Positions 51,649-62,290 are shown, counted from the stretch's first letter. The stretch: 64,000 bases of DNA from Rhodopirellula europaea 6C (GCF_000338295.1 NZ_ANMO01000006.1:17890-81889); one strand, 5' to 3'. Notes: a model not told the origin generated them from the letters alone. Made by a program: numbers and translations.

Positions 51649-54600
51649 TTATTTTTTCGACTGCAGTTTCAAAATGTCTTGAGCGACCGCTTCCAGCTGC
51701 GTTTGCAAACCAGCCAGCGATTCGCGTTCCTTTTGCACGATATCGGCCGGAGCCCGGCTGACAAAGCTTTCGTTGGAAAGTTTGTTCTGTTTGCCGGTAA
51801 TTTGGCCGGTCAGCTGCCCTTGCAGCTTTTCAAGGCGAGCCAGCTCGGCTTCGACATCGATGAATTTTTCTAAGTCGACATGAACGTCCACATCCACGTC
51901 GGGCAATGCCAAGTGGGCATCGGTTTCAAAAGCCGTCGTCTCCGGACCGAGCGACTGAACTTCCGCCCCCGCCAACGCCTCGAAATACGCCGTCATCGGT
52001 TGCAGCAACTCTTGCGAAGAAGCACTGCAACGAATCGCGGCGGGCAAGGTCTCTTTCGGTGCAATGTTTTGGCTCGCACGGATCTGGCGAATTGCCGCCA
52101 CGATCTGTTGGAACTCACTGAACTGACGTTCGATCTGCGAATCATGATGCGACTCGTCGGCCACCGGGAAGCTCGCCGTCATCACAAACGGACCAACTTC
52201 GGTTGGTTCAGGCACACCGCGTTTCGGAGCGAACTGGCCCAGGTGGTTCCACACTGATTCGGTCACAAACGGCATGATCGGATGCAACAATCGCAGCAAT
52301 TGATCCAACCCGTGTGCAATCACATTCTGAGCGATCTGTCGCTGCGAATCATCCGACAACCGTGGCTTGGCGATCTCCACATAGAAACTGCAGAACTCGT
52401 CCCAAGCAAAATCGTACAACACGCGAGCGGCTTCGCCGAACTGATAACGCTCAATCGCATCACCAACTGTTTGAGTCACCGTCGACAATCGCGAAAGCAA
52501 CCAACGGTCTTCGATGGGCAGCGAAGCAACATCGAGCGACGTCGGTTCGAAACCGTCCAGGTTCATCATGACAAACCGTGACGCGTTCCAAAGCTTGTTC
52601 ACGAAGTTGCGAGCCGTCTCGAATCGCTCGCTGACCACGGCGGCCTTTGGCAGTGACTTGTCTTCTTCGGTTTCCGCCCACTGGGTCGAAAAAGGTTTGC
52701 CGCATGCGGGGCAATCCATCGACGGCAAAGCTCGGTTCTTCTTTGTTTGATCGATCAACTTTTCGCACGAAGGACACTCGTACTGAACCGGCATCCGAAC
52801 GTCTTGTGTTTCGGTTGCCAAACGCGCCAGCCCAAACCGCAAGGCGTCCGGTCCGAACTTGTCGATCACATCGATCGGGTCCACACCGTTGCCCTTGGAC
52901 TTGCTCATCGTTTCGCCCAGACCGTCCAAGATCTTTGGGTGAATGAACACTTCGCTAAACGGAACTTCGCCCACGTTGTTCAATCCCATCAACACCATCC
53001 GAGCCACCCACAACGTCAGGATATCGCGAGAAGTGATCAGCGTCGCGGTTGGATAGAACTTCGCCAGCTCCGGTGTTTGGGCTGGCCAACCGAGTGTGCT
53101 GTGTGGCCACAACGCGGAACTGAACCAGGTATCCAGCACGTCGGGATCCTGCTGCAATCCCAACGCTTCGACATCGGCTTCCACCGTTTCATCTTCGCTG
53201 CGGATGCAAACAAAGATTGCTTTGGTGGTTTCACCCGCCGTGTCCACTCCGTCGGAATCAATCCGCTGGGCGATCTGGTCGGGGTGCCGTTCGGCCAGCT
53301 TTTCGAGGTCGCTCGATAGCTCGTTCGCTTGCTCTTGCGACAACCCACCGACCGACCAAATCGGAATGCGGTGACCCCACCACAATTGACGACTGACCGG
53401 CCAATCGCGTTTCTCGCTCAGCCAATCCAGATAACCCTTGCGATAGCGAGCGGGAAAGATCTGCACGCGTTCATCGCTGACGGCATCCATCGCCGACTGA
53501 GCCAATTCGTCCATCGCCACGAACCATTGATCGGCCAGGTAAGGCTCAATCGGAGTTTTGCTGCGATCGCTGTGCGGCAACTCAATTTCACGATCTTCGA
53601 TGTCGCCCATCAGCCCCAGCTCTTCGAGGGCCGCGACGACGGCTTTGCGAGCCTTCGGAATCGTCAATCCTGCGAACGGGCCGCCTTCGCCATTCAATGT
53701 TCCATCTGAATTCAGGATGTTGATCATTGGCAAATCTTGGCGAATCCCAACCTCATAATCGTTTGGATCATGAGCCGGAGTGATCTTCACGCAGCCGCTT
53801 CCCATTTCGGGCTTGGCCCATTCGTCCGCCACCAAATCAATTTCGCGATCAACGAGCGGCAACATCAACTTGCGACCATCAGCCGCCATGTCACGCAGCT
53901 GGATCAATTCCGGCAATCGCTCTTCTCGGCGTTTTTGCAACGCTTCGATTTGTTTGTTCAGATCCGCGGCTTCTTTTTCATTCGCGTCACTCAGTTTTTC
54001 GCGAAGGCCGGCTTCTACAGCATCGAGCGCGGCGGCTGGATCGGGGTGCACCGCCACCGCGGTATCGCCCAACATCGTTTCAGGACGCGTGGTCGCGATT
54101 GTCACGAACTCGGGCTCGCCCGGCTTCGGATCAATCACTGGGTACCGGAAGTGATAGAAGTGACCTTTCTTGGTCTGGTTGAACACTTCATCGTCACTGA
54201 CCGCGGTCTGCAGGAATGTATCCCAGTTCACCAACCGTTTGCCGCGGTAGATCCGTCGTTTGCCGAACAAGTCAAAGAACGTCGCCCGTACTGCAGCGGC
54301 ACAAATCGGATCGAGCGTGAATCGCAATCGTTCCCAATCGCAACTGGTGCCCATTCGTTTGAGCTGGCCGATGATCCGTTCTTCGTACTGATCCTTCCAC
54401 TGCCAAATGCGATCCACCAACGCTTCGCGACCCAAGTCGTGCCGCGTCTTGTTTTCCTGTTCCTTCAGTCGACGTTCCACCACCGCTTGGGTCGCGATGC
54501 CAGCGTGGTCAGTCCCCGGCATCCAGAGCGTTTCAAAACCTTGCATGCGTTTGCGACGAACCACGATGTCTTGCAACGTGTTGTTCAGCCCGTGTCCCAA

Positions 54601-54756
54601 GTGCAACGCACCGGTCACGTTCGGCGGCGGGATCACGACCGAGAACGGAGGCTTGCTGGATTCCGGATCAGCGTGAGAACACTTGGCATCGGTCCACGCC
54701 TGAGCGATCTTGTCGGCTTCTTCGGCGTGTTCGAATCGAGTTGGAATTTCGGACAT
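51649..54756 (-). CDS. valS: Valyl-tRNA synthetase with zinc-ribbon and coiled inserts
   Basis: A 1035-residue class I synthetase, longer than the usual 880-950 residues. It has PPPNVTGALHLGH (HIGH motif near 52), FETLWMPGTDHAGIATQ, ETMSKSKGN (KMSKS with Thr for the first Lys, near 615) and a C-terminal coiled coil (LARLEKLQGQLTGQI). Two inserts stand out: a charged helix (SDANEKEAADLNKQIEALQK, near 250-275) in the editing domain, and a CPSC...CPAC zinc ribbon near 660-690. ATG 54756 is used. It lies downstream of cimA on the same strand after 98 bases. Confidence 0.95.
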   Translation of the reverse strand: MSEIPTRFEHAEEADKIAQAWTDAKCSHADPESSKPPFSVVIPPPNVTGALHLGHGLNNTLQDIVVRRKRMQGFETLWMPGTDHAGIATQAVVERRLKEQENKTRHDLGREALVDRIWQWKDQYEERIIGQLKRMGTSCDWERLRFTLDPICAAAVRATFFDLFGKRRIYRGKRLVNWDTFLQTAVSDDEVFNQTKKGHFYHFRYPVIDPKPGEPEFVTIATTRPETMLGDTAVAVHPDPAAALDAVEAGLREKLSDANEKEAADLNKQIEALQKRREERLPELIQLRDMAADGRKLMLPLVDREIDLVADEWAKPEMGSGCVKITPAHDPNDYEVGIRQDLPMINILNSDGTLNGEGGPFAGLTIPKARKAVVAALEELGLMGDIEDREIELPHSDRSKTPIEPYLADQWFVAMDELAQSAMDAVSDERVQIFPARYRKGYLDWLSEKRDWPVSRQLWWGHRIPIWSVGGLSQEQANELSSDLEKLAERHPDQIAQRIDSDGVDTAGETTKAIFVCIRSEDETVEADVEALGLQQDPDVLDTWFSSALWPHSTLGWPAQTPELAKFYPTATLITSRDILTLWVARMVLMGLNNVGEVPFSEVFIHPKILDGLGETMSKSKGNGVDPIDVIDKFGPDALRFGLARLATETQDVRMPVQYECPSCEKLIDQTKKNRALPSMDCPACGKPFSTQWAETEEDKSLPKAAVVSERFETARNFVNKLWNASRFVMMNLDGFEPTSLDVASLPIEDRWLLSRLSTVTQTVGDAIERYQFGEAARVLYDFAWDEFCSFYVEIAKPRLSDDSQRQIAQNVIAHGLDQLLRLLHPIMPFVTESVWNHLGQFAPKRGVPEPTEVGPFVMTASFPVADESHHDSQIERQFSEFQQIVAAIRQIRASQNIAPKETLPAAIRCSASSQELLQPMTAYFEALAGAEVQSLGPETTAFETDAHLALPDVDVDVHVDLEKFIDVEAELARLEKLQGQLTGQITGKQNKLSNESFVSRAPADIVQKERESLAGLQTQLEAVAQDILKLQSKK

Positions 54757-54854
54757 GAAAACAAACGTCAACGGAGGTGATTTGAATTGGCGGCGAACAT
54801 CCTGGTCACGCCGCTGGAATCATGACTGTCAAATGACTTGGTCGGTTCGGCGAA

Positions 54855-56447
54855 TCAAGCTTCGCTTCGGTGCAATTTGTACTCGACGCTATCGACCAAG
54901 GCTTGCCAACTGGCTTCGATGATGTTGTCACTGACACCGATCGTTCCCCAAGTCTCCTTGCCATCGGTGCTCTCAATGTTGACCCGAATCGATGCGGCCG
55001 TTCCGCTGCCGGAATCCACCACGCGAACTTTGTAGTCAATCAGCGAGATCTCGCTGAGCACGGGATATGCCCCCGCCAACGCCTTCCGCAATCCCGCATC
55101 AAGAGCGTTGACCGGTCCGTGACCTTCCGCGGCGTCAAACCACAACGTGTCACCGACCTGCAGCTTGATGATCGCTTCGGCGAAGGCAACCTGGCTCTTC
55201 ACATCACGATCGCCCGCGACAACCCGGTACTTGATCGTTTCAAAGTGCGGTCGAAACTTGCCCGACACGCGACGAATCAGTAGATCGAACGATGCCGTAG
55301 CGGACTCGAACTGGTACCCCTGATTTTCGAGTCGCACGACCTCGGCCAAGATCTTGTTCTGCAGTTCTTTGTCGTCGCCAACGTTGTACTTGCCCGCGAT
55401 CGCTTCGATGTTGCTGCGACCGGACAACTCGCTGACCAAGATACGGCGTTCGTTGCCAACCAAGGTCGGATCGATGTGTTCGTAAGTGCTGGCGGCTTTG
55501 TTGATCGCGTGAACGTGCATGCCACCTTTGTGAGCAAACGCACTTTGACCAACAAACGGTTGGTTATTTCGCCACTGCAAATTGGCGGTCTCATAAACAA
55601 ACCGAGACAGCTCAGTCAGTTGCTGCAACGGTCGCCCGCCGAGAACCGTCGTGTTCTCTTTCTTCAGTGCCAAGTTCGCGATCACCGCGATCAAGTCCAC
55701 GTTGCCGCATCGTTCACCGATCCCATTGATCGTTCCTTGCACCTGAGTCGCACCCACGTCGACCGCGGCCAACGAGTTCGCGACGGCGAGTTCGCAATCG
55801 TTGTGACAATGGATACCGATGCCGACGTCGTACGAAGCCATCGCTTCTTTCGCGATCCGGGTCACTTCGGCCACGCGTTCGGGCAACGTGCCGCCGTTGG
55901 TATCGCAAAGAGCCAACCATTTGGCACCCGATGCCGCTGCAGCCTCCAGCGTCTTGATCGCGTACTCGGGGTTCGCGTTGTAGCCATCAAAGAAGTGTTC
56001 CGCGTCGTAGATCAGCTCGCTGTGGCCGGCCAAAAACTCAGCGGACTCGCCGATCATGGCGAGGTTCTCATCCAAAGTGGCTCGCAAAACTTCCGTGACG
56101 TGGAAATCCCATGTCTTGCCGACCAAGGTGCAACAAGGTGTTTTGGCAGCAACCAGGGCCTTCATCCCCGGATCGTCCTCCGCCTTCATCGAACGTCGCC
56201 GAGTCATCCCGAAAGCGCAGACTTTGGATTTTCCCAGATCGTGTTTGCGAATTTGTTCAAAGAACGCAACGTCTTTCTCGTTGCTCAGCGGATAACCGCC
56301 TTCAATGAACTCAATCCCAATCTCAGCCAACCGAATCGCAATGTTGAGTTTGTCTTGCAGCGAAAAACTAACGCCTTCGCCTTGCGAGCCATCTCGCAAG
56401 GTCGTGTCGTAGATCAAGACCGGTTGGGCCGACGAAGTGGCACTCAT
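54855..56447 (-). CDS. cimA: (R)-citramalate synthase
   Basis: This 530-residue protein is of the DRE-TIM HMGL family. It starts VLIYDTTLRDGSQGEGVSF, has the metal-binding GIHCHNDCELAVANSLAA and VQGTINGIGERCGN, and ends with a LeuA-type allosteric domain. The long form with HVHAINKAASTYEHIDP and DLLIRRV matches the CimA branch (condensing pyruvate and acetyl-CoA to citramalate) rather than 2-isopropylmalate synthase. It gives a threonine-independent route to isoleucine. The feedback domain (GTAASIRVNIES) is present. It is upstream of valS on the same strand, a sensible branched-chain pairing. Confidence 0.92.
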   Translation of the reverse strand: MSATSSAQPVLIYDTTLRDGSQGEGVSFSLQDKLNIAIRLAEIGIEFIEGGYPLSNEKDVAFFEQIRKHDLGKSKVCAFGMTRRRSMKAEDDPGMKALVAAKTPCCTLVGKTWDFHVTEVLRATLDENLAMIGESAEFLAGHSELIYDAEHFFDGYNANPEYAIKTLEAAAASGAKWLALCDTNGGTLPERVAEVTRIAKEAMASYDVGIGIHCHNDCELAVANSLAAVDVGATQVQGTINGIGERCGNVDLIAVIANLALKKENTTVLGGRPLQQLTELSRFVYETANLQWRNNQPFVGQSAFAHKGGMHVHAINKAASTYEHIDPTLVGNERRILVSELSGRSNIEAIAGKYNVGDDKELQNKILAEVVRLENQGYQFESATASFDLLIRRVSGKFRPHFETIKYRVVAGDRDVKSQVAFAEAIIKLQVGDTLWFDAAEGHGPVNALDAGLRKALAGAYPVLSEISLIDYKVRVVDSGSGTAASIRVNIESTDGKETWGTIGVSDNIIEASWQALVDSVEYKLHRSEA

Positions 56448-56538
56448 GTAGCTGATTCAGGTGGGGGATGAAATCAAGGAACGTGGGGATTCAAAGGGGC
56501 GAAAGCAGACTCTCGAGAAATCACGGTGCGAATCTCGG

Positions 56539-57090
56539 CTAACGCGTCTCCGTTGAGTTTTCAATCACGCGAGGTGACTGGTATGGATTCGCGGGAGTGG
56601 ATGTCTTCGTGGAGACTGGGTCGGACTCCGTTTTGCCAGAAACCGATGCGTCAGGAACAGCCAATGTCGGGTCGTCAGGCTTCGGTGCCGAATCATCGCT
56701 CGGCTGATCCAGGTTCAATTGCTGGCTCAATCGTTCTCGCCTTTTGCGAACCCAAATCATCGCGGTCAAAGCAAAGATCAAACAAACAATTGTCATCGCC
56801 ACGACCAATCGCAACGACAACGGATTGATGATCTCACCCGACGCCCGATCGACCATCAAAACGACGAACCGAATCGCACCGCATGCAAATCCGAGCAACC
56901 CAAGCGTCAACGCGACGACGGTCGCACTCATCCGGCGATGCGGGTTCAAACCCACCACCCCCAGGAACAACAGCGGAATGCCAAACATCATCGGAACAAA
57001 TTGCGTGTAGCTCTTCGCCGTTGTCACGCTGAGCGCCGCCACCGTCAGTCCACACAGGACCAGTCCGAAGAAAATTCCGATTCTGGCCAT
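56539..57090 (-). CDS. Small membrane protein with planctomycete NPYQSP tail
   Basis: This 183-residue protein has about four membrane helices (IFFGLVLCGLTVAALSV, FGIPLLFLGVVGL, VALTLGLLGFACGAI, LVVAMTIVCLIFALTAMIW). A hydrophilic Ser/Pro/Asp tail follows, ending ANPYQSPRVIENSTETR. The NPYQSP-type end motif is frequent in planctomycete membrane proteins. Function unknown. ATG 57090 is chosen; the upstream region to 57186 lacks membrane-protein character. Confidence 0.7.
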   Translation of the reverse strand: MARIGIFFGLVLCGLTVAALSVTTAKSYTQFVPMMFGIPLLFLGVVGLNPHRRMSATVVALTLGLLGFACGAIRFVVLMVDRASGEIINPLSLRLVVAMTIVCLIFALTAMIWVRKRRERLSQQLNLDQPSDDSAPKPDDPTLAVPDASVSGKTESDPVSTKTSTPANPYQSPRVIENSTETR

Positions 57091-57267
57091 GGTTGATTGA
57101 GGTGCCCGTCGCGATTGGACAAACGTGTTCCGCCGAAGAAACCTGAGGTCGGTTTCCAGGGCCTTGTTGTATCGTTTTGAACCCAATTTCTGTAGGGCCA
57201 GTGTTTTCGCCGGCCGGGCCAGCCAGAAAGAAACTCGCGAACAGTCGCAAATGCCCGGTTTTGCCGG

Positions 57268-58938
57268 TCAATCGGCTTGAAAAAGCTCGCGATCACGAAA
57301 AAACACCGACGTGATCCACCAAATCACGGGTTGGCACAGCAACGATCCGGCCGCCGCCGCGAGTGCGATCAACAGCCAATCCTTGTCGCTCACCACCGCC
57401 GCCACTCCCCCCGCGATCGCTGCCACAATCAGCGACGGCAACAAGGCCAGCATCAACACGAACATATAGAGCATCGTTCGGCCACCCTGCAGCACATCGG
57501 GAGTCCCGGTGGGCATCGCTCTCAAAACCGTCGCGGCGGTCACCAAATTGATCGCCGATCCATACGCAATGTCCAAACTCACCCCGGCGACGAAAACGCC
57601 GGCTCCCTCGCCCAAGCCACGCGTTGTGATGAACGCGGCGATCACCGCAAACGCGATCCGGATCGAAACCAACACCACCACGTGCCCCGCCAACATCCCA
57701 ACGACGATCGCGATCGGGCGGCACGGCAACATCCGAAACCAAGTCAACGACTTCGGCGTCATCGCCAATCCAATCGGCTGGCTCATCGTCAGCAGGAACC
57801 CCAAGTAGGTCGACGCCGCCATCGCGATCGGCATTGAAAATTCGCGAAAGTTGGCGTGGATCGTCCCCGGGCGAAAGAACTGAAAAACCATCAGTCCCAA
57901 ACCTGCTACCACCGCGATGCCCCACAAGCCAACCAACAACGTTCCGTTGCGACGAATGGCAAAGGTGACTTGGTGCCACGCAACCGGTCCAATCCCACCC
58001 CACCACGGAAAATCAAACAGCTTCCAAGCGGAGCGATGTTCTTTCTTTTTCATCCGGCCAAATTGGCCCGAACGCATTCGCTGGATCCGAACCTGCTTTC
58101 GCGAAACACCCTCGACGGCCAACTCCGCGAACCCGACGTTGATCGAATAGCACAATCCAAAAGCCGAAACCAAAATCGCGACGCACACGCCCAGCCATCC
58201 CAGCATCGAGAGCCCGATGGGTGATTGCATCAAATTGGCAAACGGCACGAACGGCAGCGTCATGATCGATCCGATCGGCGACGACTGACACGACAGCAAC
58301 CACGTTTGCCATGAAAACCCGCTTTCGCTCATCCCCAGAGGCAACGATGAAATCAACAACAACGCGACCGAACCCAGCAGGCTCGATGCAATCAACGTTC
58401 GCACCCAAGACGCCAACAGCGGTTTGCTAAACGCGTGCAATGTCGTCAGCGCCGTGACCGTCATTCCTCCGGTGTAGATCGCCAAGACCGCGGACAAATA
58501 ACTTCCGGCACTGGGCAGAGCAAAGATTGACATCAAGCTGCTGCTGACCACCCACGTGAGCGCCAGTGTCATCAACCGATAGGAAAGGATTTGATGGTTG
58601 GTGAACGGCCCCGCCAAGACAAACTGCAACTCGGGCGGACGAAGCTCTGTGATCTGTTGCCCAATGTCAAAGTAAATCGCCATGGCGACGATCACCAGCA
58701 TCATCAACGGAATCGTTGACGTGACGGTTGAGTACATCTTGATTTGGTCCAGCGACCCGGTGTAGGTCGCCACGATCATCGGCATCAAACCCATGCCGAC
58801 GGTCCCCAAAACCAACAATCCGACGAAGGCTCCCGATGGACTCTTCAAATGCCGGAACAGTTGCCGAAAGGCGGTCTTCAAAAGCACCCCGGTCAATCGC
58901 GTCAACGCGGGATCGATGATCGAAGGCCGCCCGCTCAT
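57268..58938 (-). CDS. ABC-2-type exporter permease (second system)
   Basis: This 556-residue polytopic protein has a hydrophobic N-terminal half, a basic cytoplasmic segment (GVSRKQVRIQRMRSGQFGRM) and a second set of helices. It is coded directly after its ATPase (TGATG overlap, start 58938). The arrangement is the same as at 46200-48844, suggesting two paralogous exporters. Substrate unknown; the upstream CrtI-like enzyme could provide it (inference). Confidence 0.75.
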   Translation of the reverse strand: MSGRPSIIDPALTRLTGVLLKTAFRQLFRHLKSPSGAFVGLLVLGTVGMGLMPMIVATYTGSLDQIKMYSTVTSTIPLMMLVIVAMAIYFDIGQQITELRPPELQFVLAGPFTNHQILSYRLMTLALTWVVSSSLMSIFALPSAGSYLSAVLAIYTGGMTVTALTTLHAFSKPLLASWVRTLIASSLLGSVALLLISSLPLGMSESGFSWQTWLLSCQSSPIGSIMTLPFVPFANLMQSPIGLSMLGWLGVCVAILVSAFGLCYSINVGFAELAVEGVSRKQVRIQRMRSGQFGRMKKKEHRSAWKLFDFPWWGGIGPVAWHQVTFAIRRNGTLLVGLWGIAVVAGLGLMVFQFFRPGTIHANFREFSMPIAMAASTYLGFLLTMSQPIGLAMTPKSLTWFRMLPCRPIAIVVGMLAGHVVVLVSIRIAFAVIAAFITTRGLGEGAGVFVAGVSLDIAYGSAINLVTAATVLRAMPTGTPDVLQGGRTMLYMFVLMLALLPSLIVAAIAGGVAAVVSDKDWLLIALAAAAGSLLCQPVIWWITSVFFRDRELFQAD

Positions 58939-59696
58939 CAAGCGGACTCCTCTTCGGAAATCGAATCTTCGAAATCCGAATCTTCCGACGTCAAACGGAA
59001 AAAGACTTCCTCCAGCGAGTGCGAATCGCCACCGAATTCTTGCCGAGCCTGTTCCAGCGGCCCATGAAACAACACCTCGCCGCGACGCATCAGCACCAGG
59101 TGATCGCAGATGTCATCGACCAATGACAACAAGTGCGAACTGACCAAAACCGTCGCGCCCCGGTCGGCTTGTTCGCGAACGGTTTGTTTGAACCGGCGAA
59201 TACTCGGCGGGTCCAATCCCGTCATCGGTTCGTCCAACAACAGCACGCTGGGTTGCCGCAGATAAGCACAAACGATCGCAACCTTTTGCCTCATTCCGCG
59301 AGACAAACCCGAAGCGATCGTTTCGCGTTTTTCCGTCAATTCAAATTGGCCGCAGAGCTCTTCCGCGAGCGGTTCCCAATCAGTCAGCCGATACGCCGAC
59401 GCAATGAAACGCAAATGATCATCGACCGTCATCGAATCAAACAGCGGCGGGTCATCCGGCACGTAGGCGGTCCGTCGCTTCACCGCCAATGGATCGTCAT
59501 TCAACGACGCGCCCGCGACGTGCAGATCGCCGGCCGTCGGAGACAGAATGCCGCACAATGTTCGAATCGTTGTTGTCTTGCCAGCTCCGTTGGGCCCCAC
59601 CAATGCCGCGACTCGTCCGGCGGGAACATCAAACGAAATGGAGTTCACCGCGGTGAAGTCGTCGTAGCACTTCGTGAACTGGCTGACTTCGATCAT
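58938..59696 (-). CDS. ABC transporter ATP-binding protein (second system)
   Basis: A 252-residue ATPase with Walker [14 protein letters not shown]-loop region [14 protein letters not shown], signature LSRGMRQK, Walker [13 protein letters not shown] and switch SSHL. It resembles the ATPase at 47993 closely around these motifs. The start overlaps the CrtI-like gene's stop (ATGA at 59693-59696) and its end overlaps the permease start, so three genes form one unit. Confidence 0.93.
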   Translation of the reverse strand: MIEVSQFTKCYDDFTAVNSISFDVPAGRVAALVGPNGAGKTTTIRTLCGILSPTAGDLHVAGASLNDDPLAVKRRTAYVPDDPPLFDSMTVDDHLRFIASAYRLTDWEPLAEELCGQFELTEKRETIASGLSRGMRQKVAIVCAYLRQPSVLLLDEPMTGLDPPSIRRFKQTVREQADRGATVLVSSHLLSLVDDICDHLVLMRRGEVLFHGPLEQARQEFGGDSHSLEEVFFRLTSEDSDFEDSISEEESA

Positions 59697-61138
59697 ACCG
59701 GCGTCGACTCAGCAACCAAGTTTTGATCGACTTCGTTGCTGACAATGACACCGTAATTGATCGCTCCCAACCAGCCACTCATGATGATGCCGACGCTGCC
59801 CGCGTGATACATGCCCTTGATCTGTTGCGGCAACGCTCGACTGACCCCGAGACCTTCGAACTTGGTCCCGAAGCTTGCGCCCATTTCATGTTGGGTGTAG
59901 TGATGGAACGTCTTGGGCGTCGCCGCTTCGGCACGATCAATCTTGTTCCGCACTCCGGGAATGTATTTTTCGAGCGCGTCGATGGTTGTTTCAACCAAGT
60001 CCGCTTTGCTGGCTTCGTATTCCTCTTCGCTCAAATTCGCCCAGTCCGACCAGTTCGCATTGGTGCTACTGACGATCGCGTAGCGTTCCTTTTTGTGCGG
60101 CCGTGTTCGAGGGTAATAGAAACTGAATGTTCGCGAAGTGATGTCGCGGCTGAGCAGCAGATCCGTCCGGAACTCTTTCGCCGTGCTGGTGAAGAACAAA
60201 TCGCCGCTCGACTCATCAATTTCTTCACCCGGTTTCAATGCCATGTACACCTGCGTGCTGCTGTTGTTCAGTCGCACCGCCTCGGTTTCTTCCACAAATT
60301 TCTTATCGAGCTTTTCCGGTCCCAGCATCTTCAGCACCGTCGTTCGCAAATTCGCGTTGCTAACAACCGCGCGACACTTGATCGATCGACCTCGCACCTT
60401 CACACCCGAAACCCGCGTGCCTTGGATCGGTGAATCCGCAACTTCGATTTCCTCGACAGGACAATTGATGCGAATGTCGACGCTGTTGGATTCCAACTCC
60501 TTCTTCATCCGAGCGACCAAGTCATCGGTGCCGCCTTCATAGATGAAGACGCCTTTGCTCATGAAGTTGCTGAATACAATCCCGTACGTGATCGCGGGAT
60601 CTTCCAACGTCGATCCGTTGGCATACGTGATCGGCTCCATCAACAACCGCACCACGTCGTCGCGACCGGGAAAGAAACGATCGAACAATTGACGTGTCGT
60701 CGTCGCTTGATCGTCGTAGAAATTCATTCCTCGAGCAGTGTCAAAGAATTCGTTGACCGTGCCGAGCTCGATGCCGAACTTCGTTGTCAACAACTTCGTG
60801 AAGTCTTCTCGGTTGAACGTCGTCGTCAACGAGAACTGCGGGTTGTCAAAACGAATGTTTTTCAGCTGAACAATTCGGTCGGCGATGTCGCGACTCCAGT
60901 ACCGACGGCACGACTTGATCATGCCGTGCGGGAATCCGTGAAGCGAGACGTCAAACGTGTGCCCGCCAGGACGCAAGAACCAAGTTGCCAAACCGCCAAG
61001 CTTGTAGTGCTGTTCCAACAGCAACACTCGGTGTCCGGCACGGCCGAGAATGTTGGCCGAGGTCATGCCAGCCAATCCGCTGCCGATCACGACCACGTCG
61101 TATTCGTCGGCGGCTCCCTTCAAAAAATCCTTTGCCAT
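59693..61138 (-). CDS. FAD-dependent CrtI/CrtISO-like oxidoreductase
   Basis: This 481-residue protein begins with a Rossmann FAD motif ([21 protein letters not shown]). It has the CrtI-type [19 protein letters not shown] and [11 protein letters not shown] blocks, and a C-terminal FAD site ([20 protein letters not shown]). These place it in the phytoene desaturase / carotene isomerase / all-trans-retinol saturase group. The substrate is a lipid with conjugated or isoprenoid chain in most members. No other carotenoid gene is nearby. ATG 61138 is chosen; an earlier in-frame start at 61207 is less likely. It is followed directly by the ABC exporter genes. Confidence 0.85.
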   Translation of the reverse strand: MAKDFLKGAADEYDVVVIGSGLAGMTSANILGRAGHRVLLLEQHYKLGGLATWFLRPGGHTFDVSLHGFPHGMIKSCRRYWSRDIADRIVQLKNIRFDNPQFSLTTTFNREDFTKLLTTKFGIELGTVNEFFDTARGMNFYDDQATTTRQLFDRFFPGRDDVVRLLMEPITYANGSTLEDPAITYGIVFSNFMSKGVFIYEGGTDDLVARMKKELESNSVDIRINCPVEEIEVADSPIQGTRVSGVKVRGRSIKCRAVVSNANLRTTVLKMLGPEKLDKKFVEETEAVRLNNSSTQVYMALKPGEEIDESSGDLFFTSTAKEFRTDLLLSRDITSRTFSFYYPRTRPHKKERYAIVSSTNANWSDWANLSEEEYEASKADLVETTIDALEKYIPGVRNKIDRAEAATPKTFHHYTQHEMGASFGTKFEGLGVSRALPQQIKGMYHAGSVGIIMSGWLGAINYGVIVSNEVDQNLVAESTPV

Positions 61139-61203
61139 GGCTGGGGTCTTTGGTCTCGCGAAAAGCTTGGGTGTATCGGGTGAAGATGTGTGTGTCGCAG
61201 CGA

Positions 61204-61884
61204 TCAACGTGCGATGGGCTGCAGTTCGGCGTAGACACCGATTTGGTCTGTGTTGACGGGTTTGTCACCGGACAGCAACAGTGATTCGTCGCCGACCAGC
61301 CATCGATCGTCCAGTATCCGCAAGGGTTGGCCCAACGGCAATGTGACCATGGAACCCGCCACGCCGGTCGATATGACATCGTGCGACGCTCGGAAGATCG
61401 CCGTGTGAGCCTCGGGCAACGTGGTGCCCATCCGCCGCACCCCGCCGGAATCTCGCACCAGTGTAGAGATTTTCCAACGCTCGTCGCGGGGATCTTCCGC
61501 AATCCGGACGGTGACCAACGATTCACCGGGCCGAATCGCAATCATGGAGTACCAATCGGGCTGCGTTTTTCCCTTCGGCAACCAAGTGCTGTAGGCCAAC
61601 CGGTAGTCGAATTGCGTGCCTTCGGGAACACGAACTCGAAAAACGTAGTTCAGCGGAAGCTCCGACGGAGCCCGAATGGCGGCGACGGAATCATCTTCGG
61701 TGGGAGACAAATACCCCGATTCCGATCGCAAAGCCGCCAGCGCAGACTCCGCCTTTCGCAAACGGAGGATCGACACGACGTTGCCCAAAACCAAAGCAAT
61801 CATCGTGATCGCGAGCAGCAGTTGCCGGAGAGAAAATCGCCCGCGACGGCTTGGCAACGGACGCGGATCGGAATTCTCATTCAT
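61204..61884 (-). CDS. Membrane-anchored protein with planctomycete [10 protein letters not shown]-terminus
   Basis: This 226-residue protein has the N-terminal motif [22 protein letters not shown], a conserved planctomycete start with one membrane helix. An extracytoplasmic domain follows with beta-rich blocks ([40 protein letters not shown]). No known function. It lies 65 bases upstream of the CrtI-like gene on the same strand. Confidence 0.7.
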   Translation of the reverse strand: MNENSDPRPLPSRRGRFSLRQLLLAITMIALVLGNVVSILRLRKAESALAALRSESGYLSPTEDDSVAAIRAPSELPLNYVFRVRVPEGTQFDYRLAYSTWLPKGKTQPDWYSMIAIRPGESLVTVRIAEDPRDERWKISTLVRDSGGVRRMGTTLPEAHTAIFRASHDVISTGVAGSMVTLPLGQPLRILDDRWLVGDESLLLSGDKPVNTDQIGVYAELQPIAR

Positions 61885-61986
61885 CGGCGTTGTCGATCAC
61901 AGCGGGTTGGAGGGCGAAATGCTGGCCATCGAATCGGCCCCAACAGAGTAGCGTTTCGCAAACCCACCTAAAACAATTTTTCGTAA

Positions 61987-62033
61987 TGGACGAGGCAACG
62001 AGTCCTTCGGGTTGGGACTCGTTGCCTCGTCCA
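61987..62033. repeat. Perfect 19-bp stem-loop, with a degenerate third arm nearby
   Basis: TGGACGAGGCAACGAGTCC (61987-62005) pairs perfectly with 62015-62033 around a 9-base loop. A diverged extra arm (GGATTCGTGGCCTCATCCAC) begins at 62053. It looks like a mobile or repeated palindrome or terminator. The surrounding gap 61885-62339 has no gene. Confidence 0.65.
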
Positions 62034-62137
62034 CCACGTCAATCACTCAGGGATTCGTGGCCTCATCCACTACGCCCCCGCCGCCTACGGATGCCACGCA
62101 GTTTTTTGATTCCGCTTTTCGGCAGATTAACACACAA

Positions 62138-62290
62138 CGCACCTCTCCCGAAACGAAGTTTGGGGAGAGGTCGAGCGACGCCGTCCAGGCGAACGCGAGG
62201 GTGAGGGCCGAGCATGGGAAAAGGCGAGTATTCTACTCCCCGGAATTCTCGCTGAACACTCGCATTCCGACCCTCCCCAACTGCGTTCAG
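62138..62290. repeat. CTCTCCC/GGGAGAGG dispersed repeat
   Basis: ACCTCTCCC (62141-62149) pairs with GGGAGAGGT (62163-62171) with AAACGAAGTTT in the loop. It is followed by a GTCGAGCGACG...GCGAGGGTGAGG tract and, further on, GACCCTCCCCAACTGC. This is the typical dispersed intergenic element of Rhodopirellula-type genomes. Confidence 0.6.

Noticed and set aside
47993..59696. Asp in place of the Q-loop Gln in both ABC ATPases as a sign of inactive ATPase
   Set aside because: The PDDPPLF/PEDPPLY form is common in active ABC-2-type exporter ATPases, so it is not informative.
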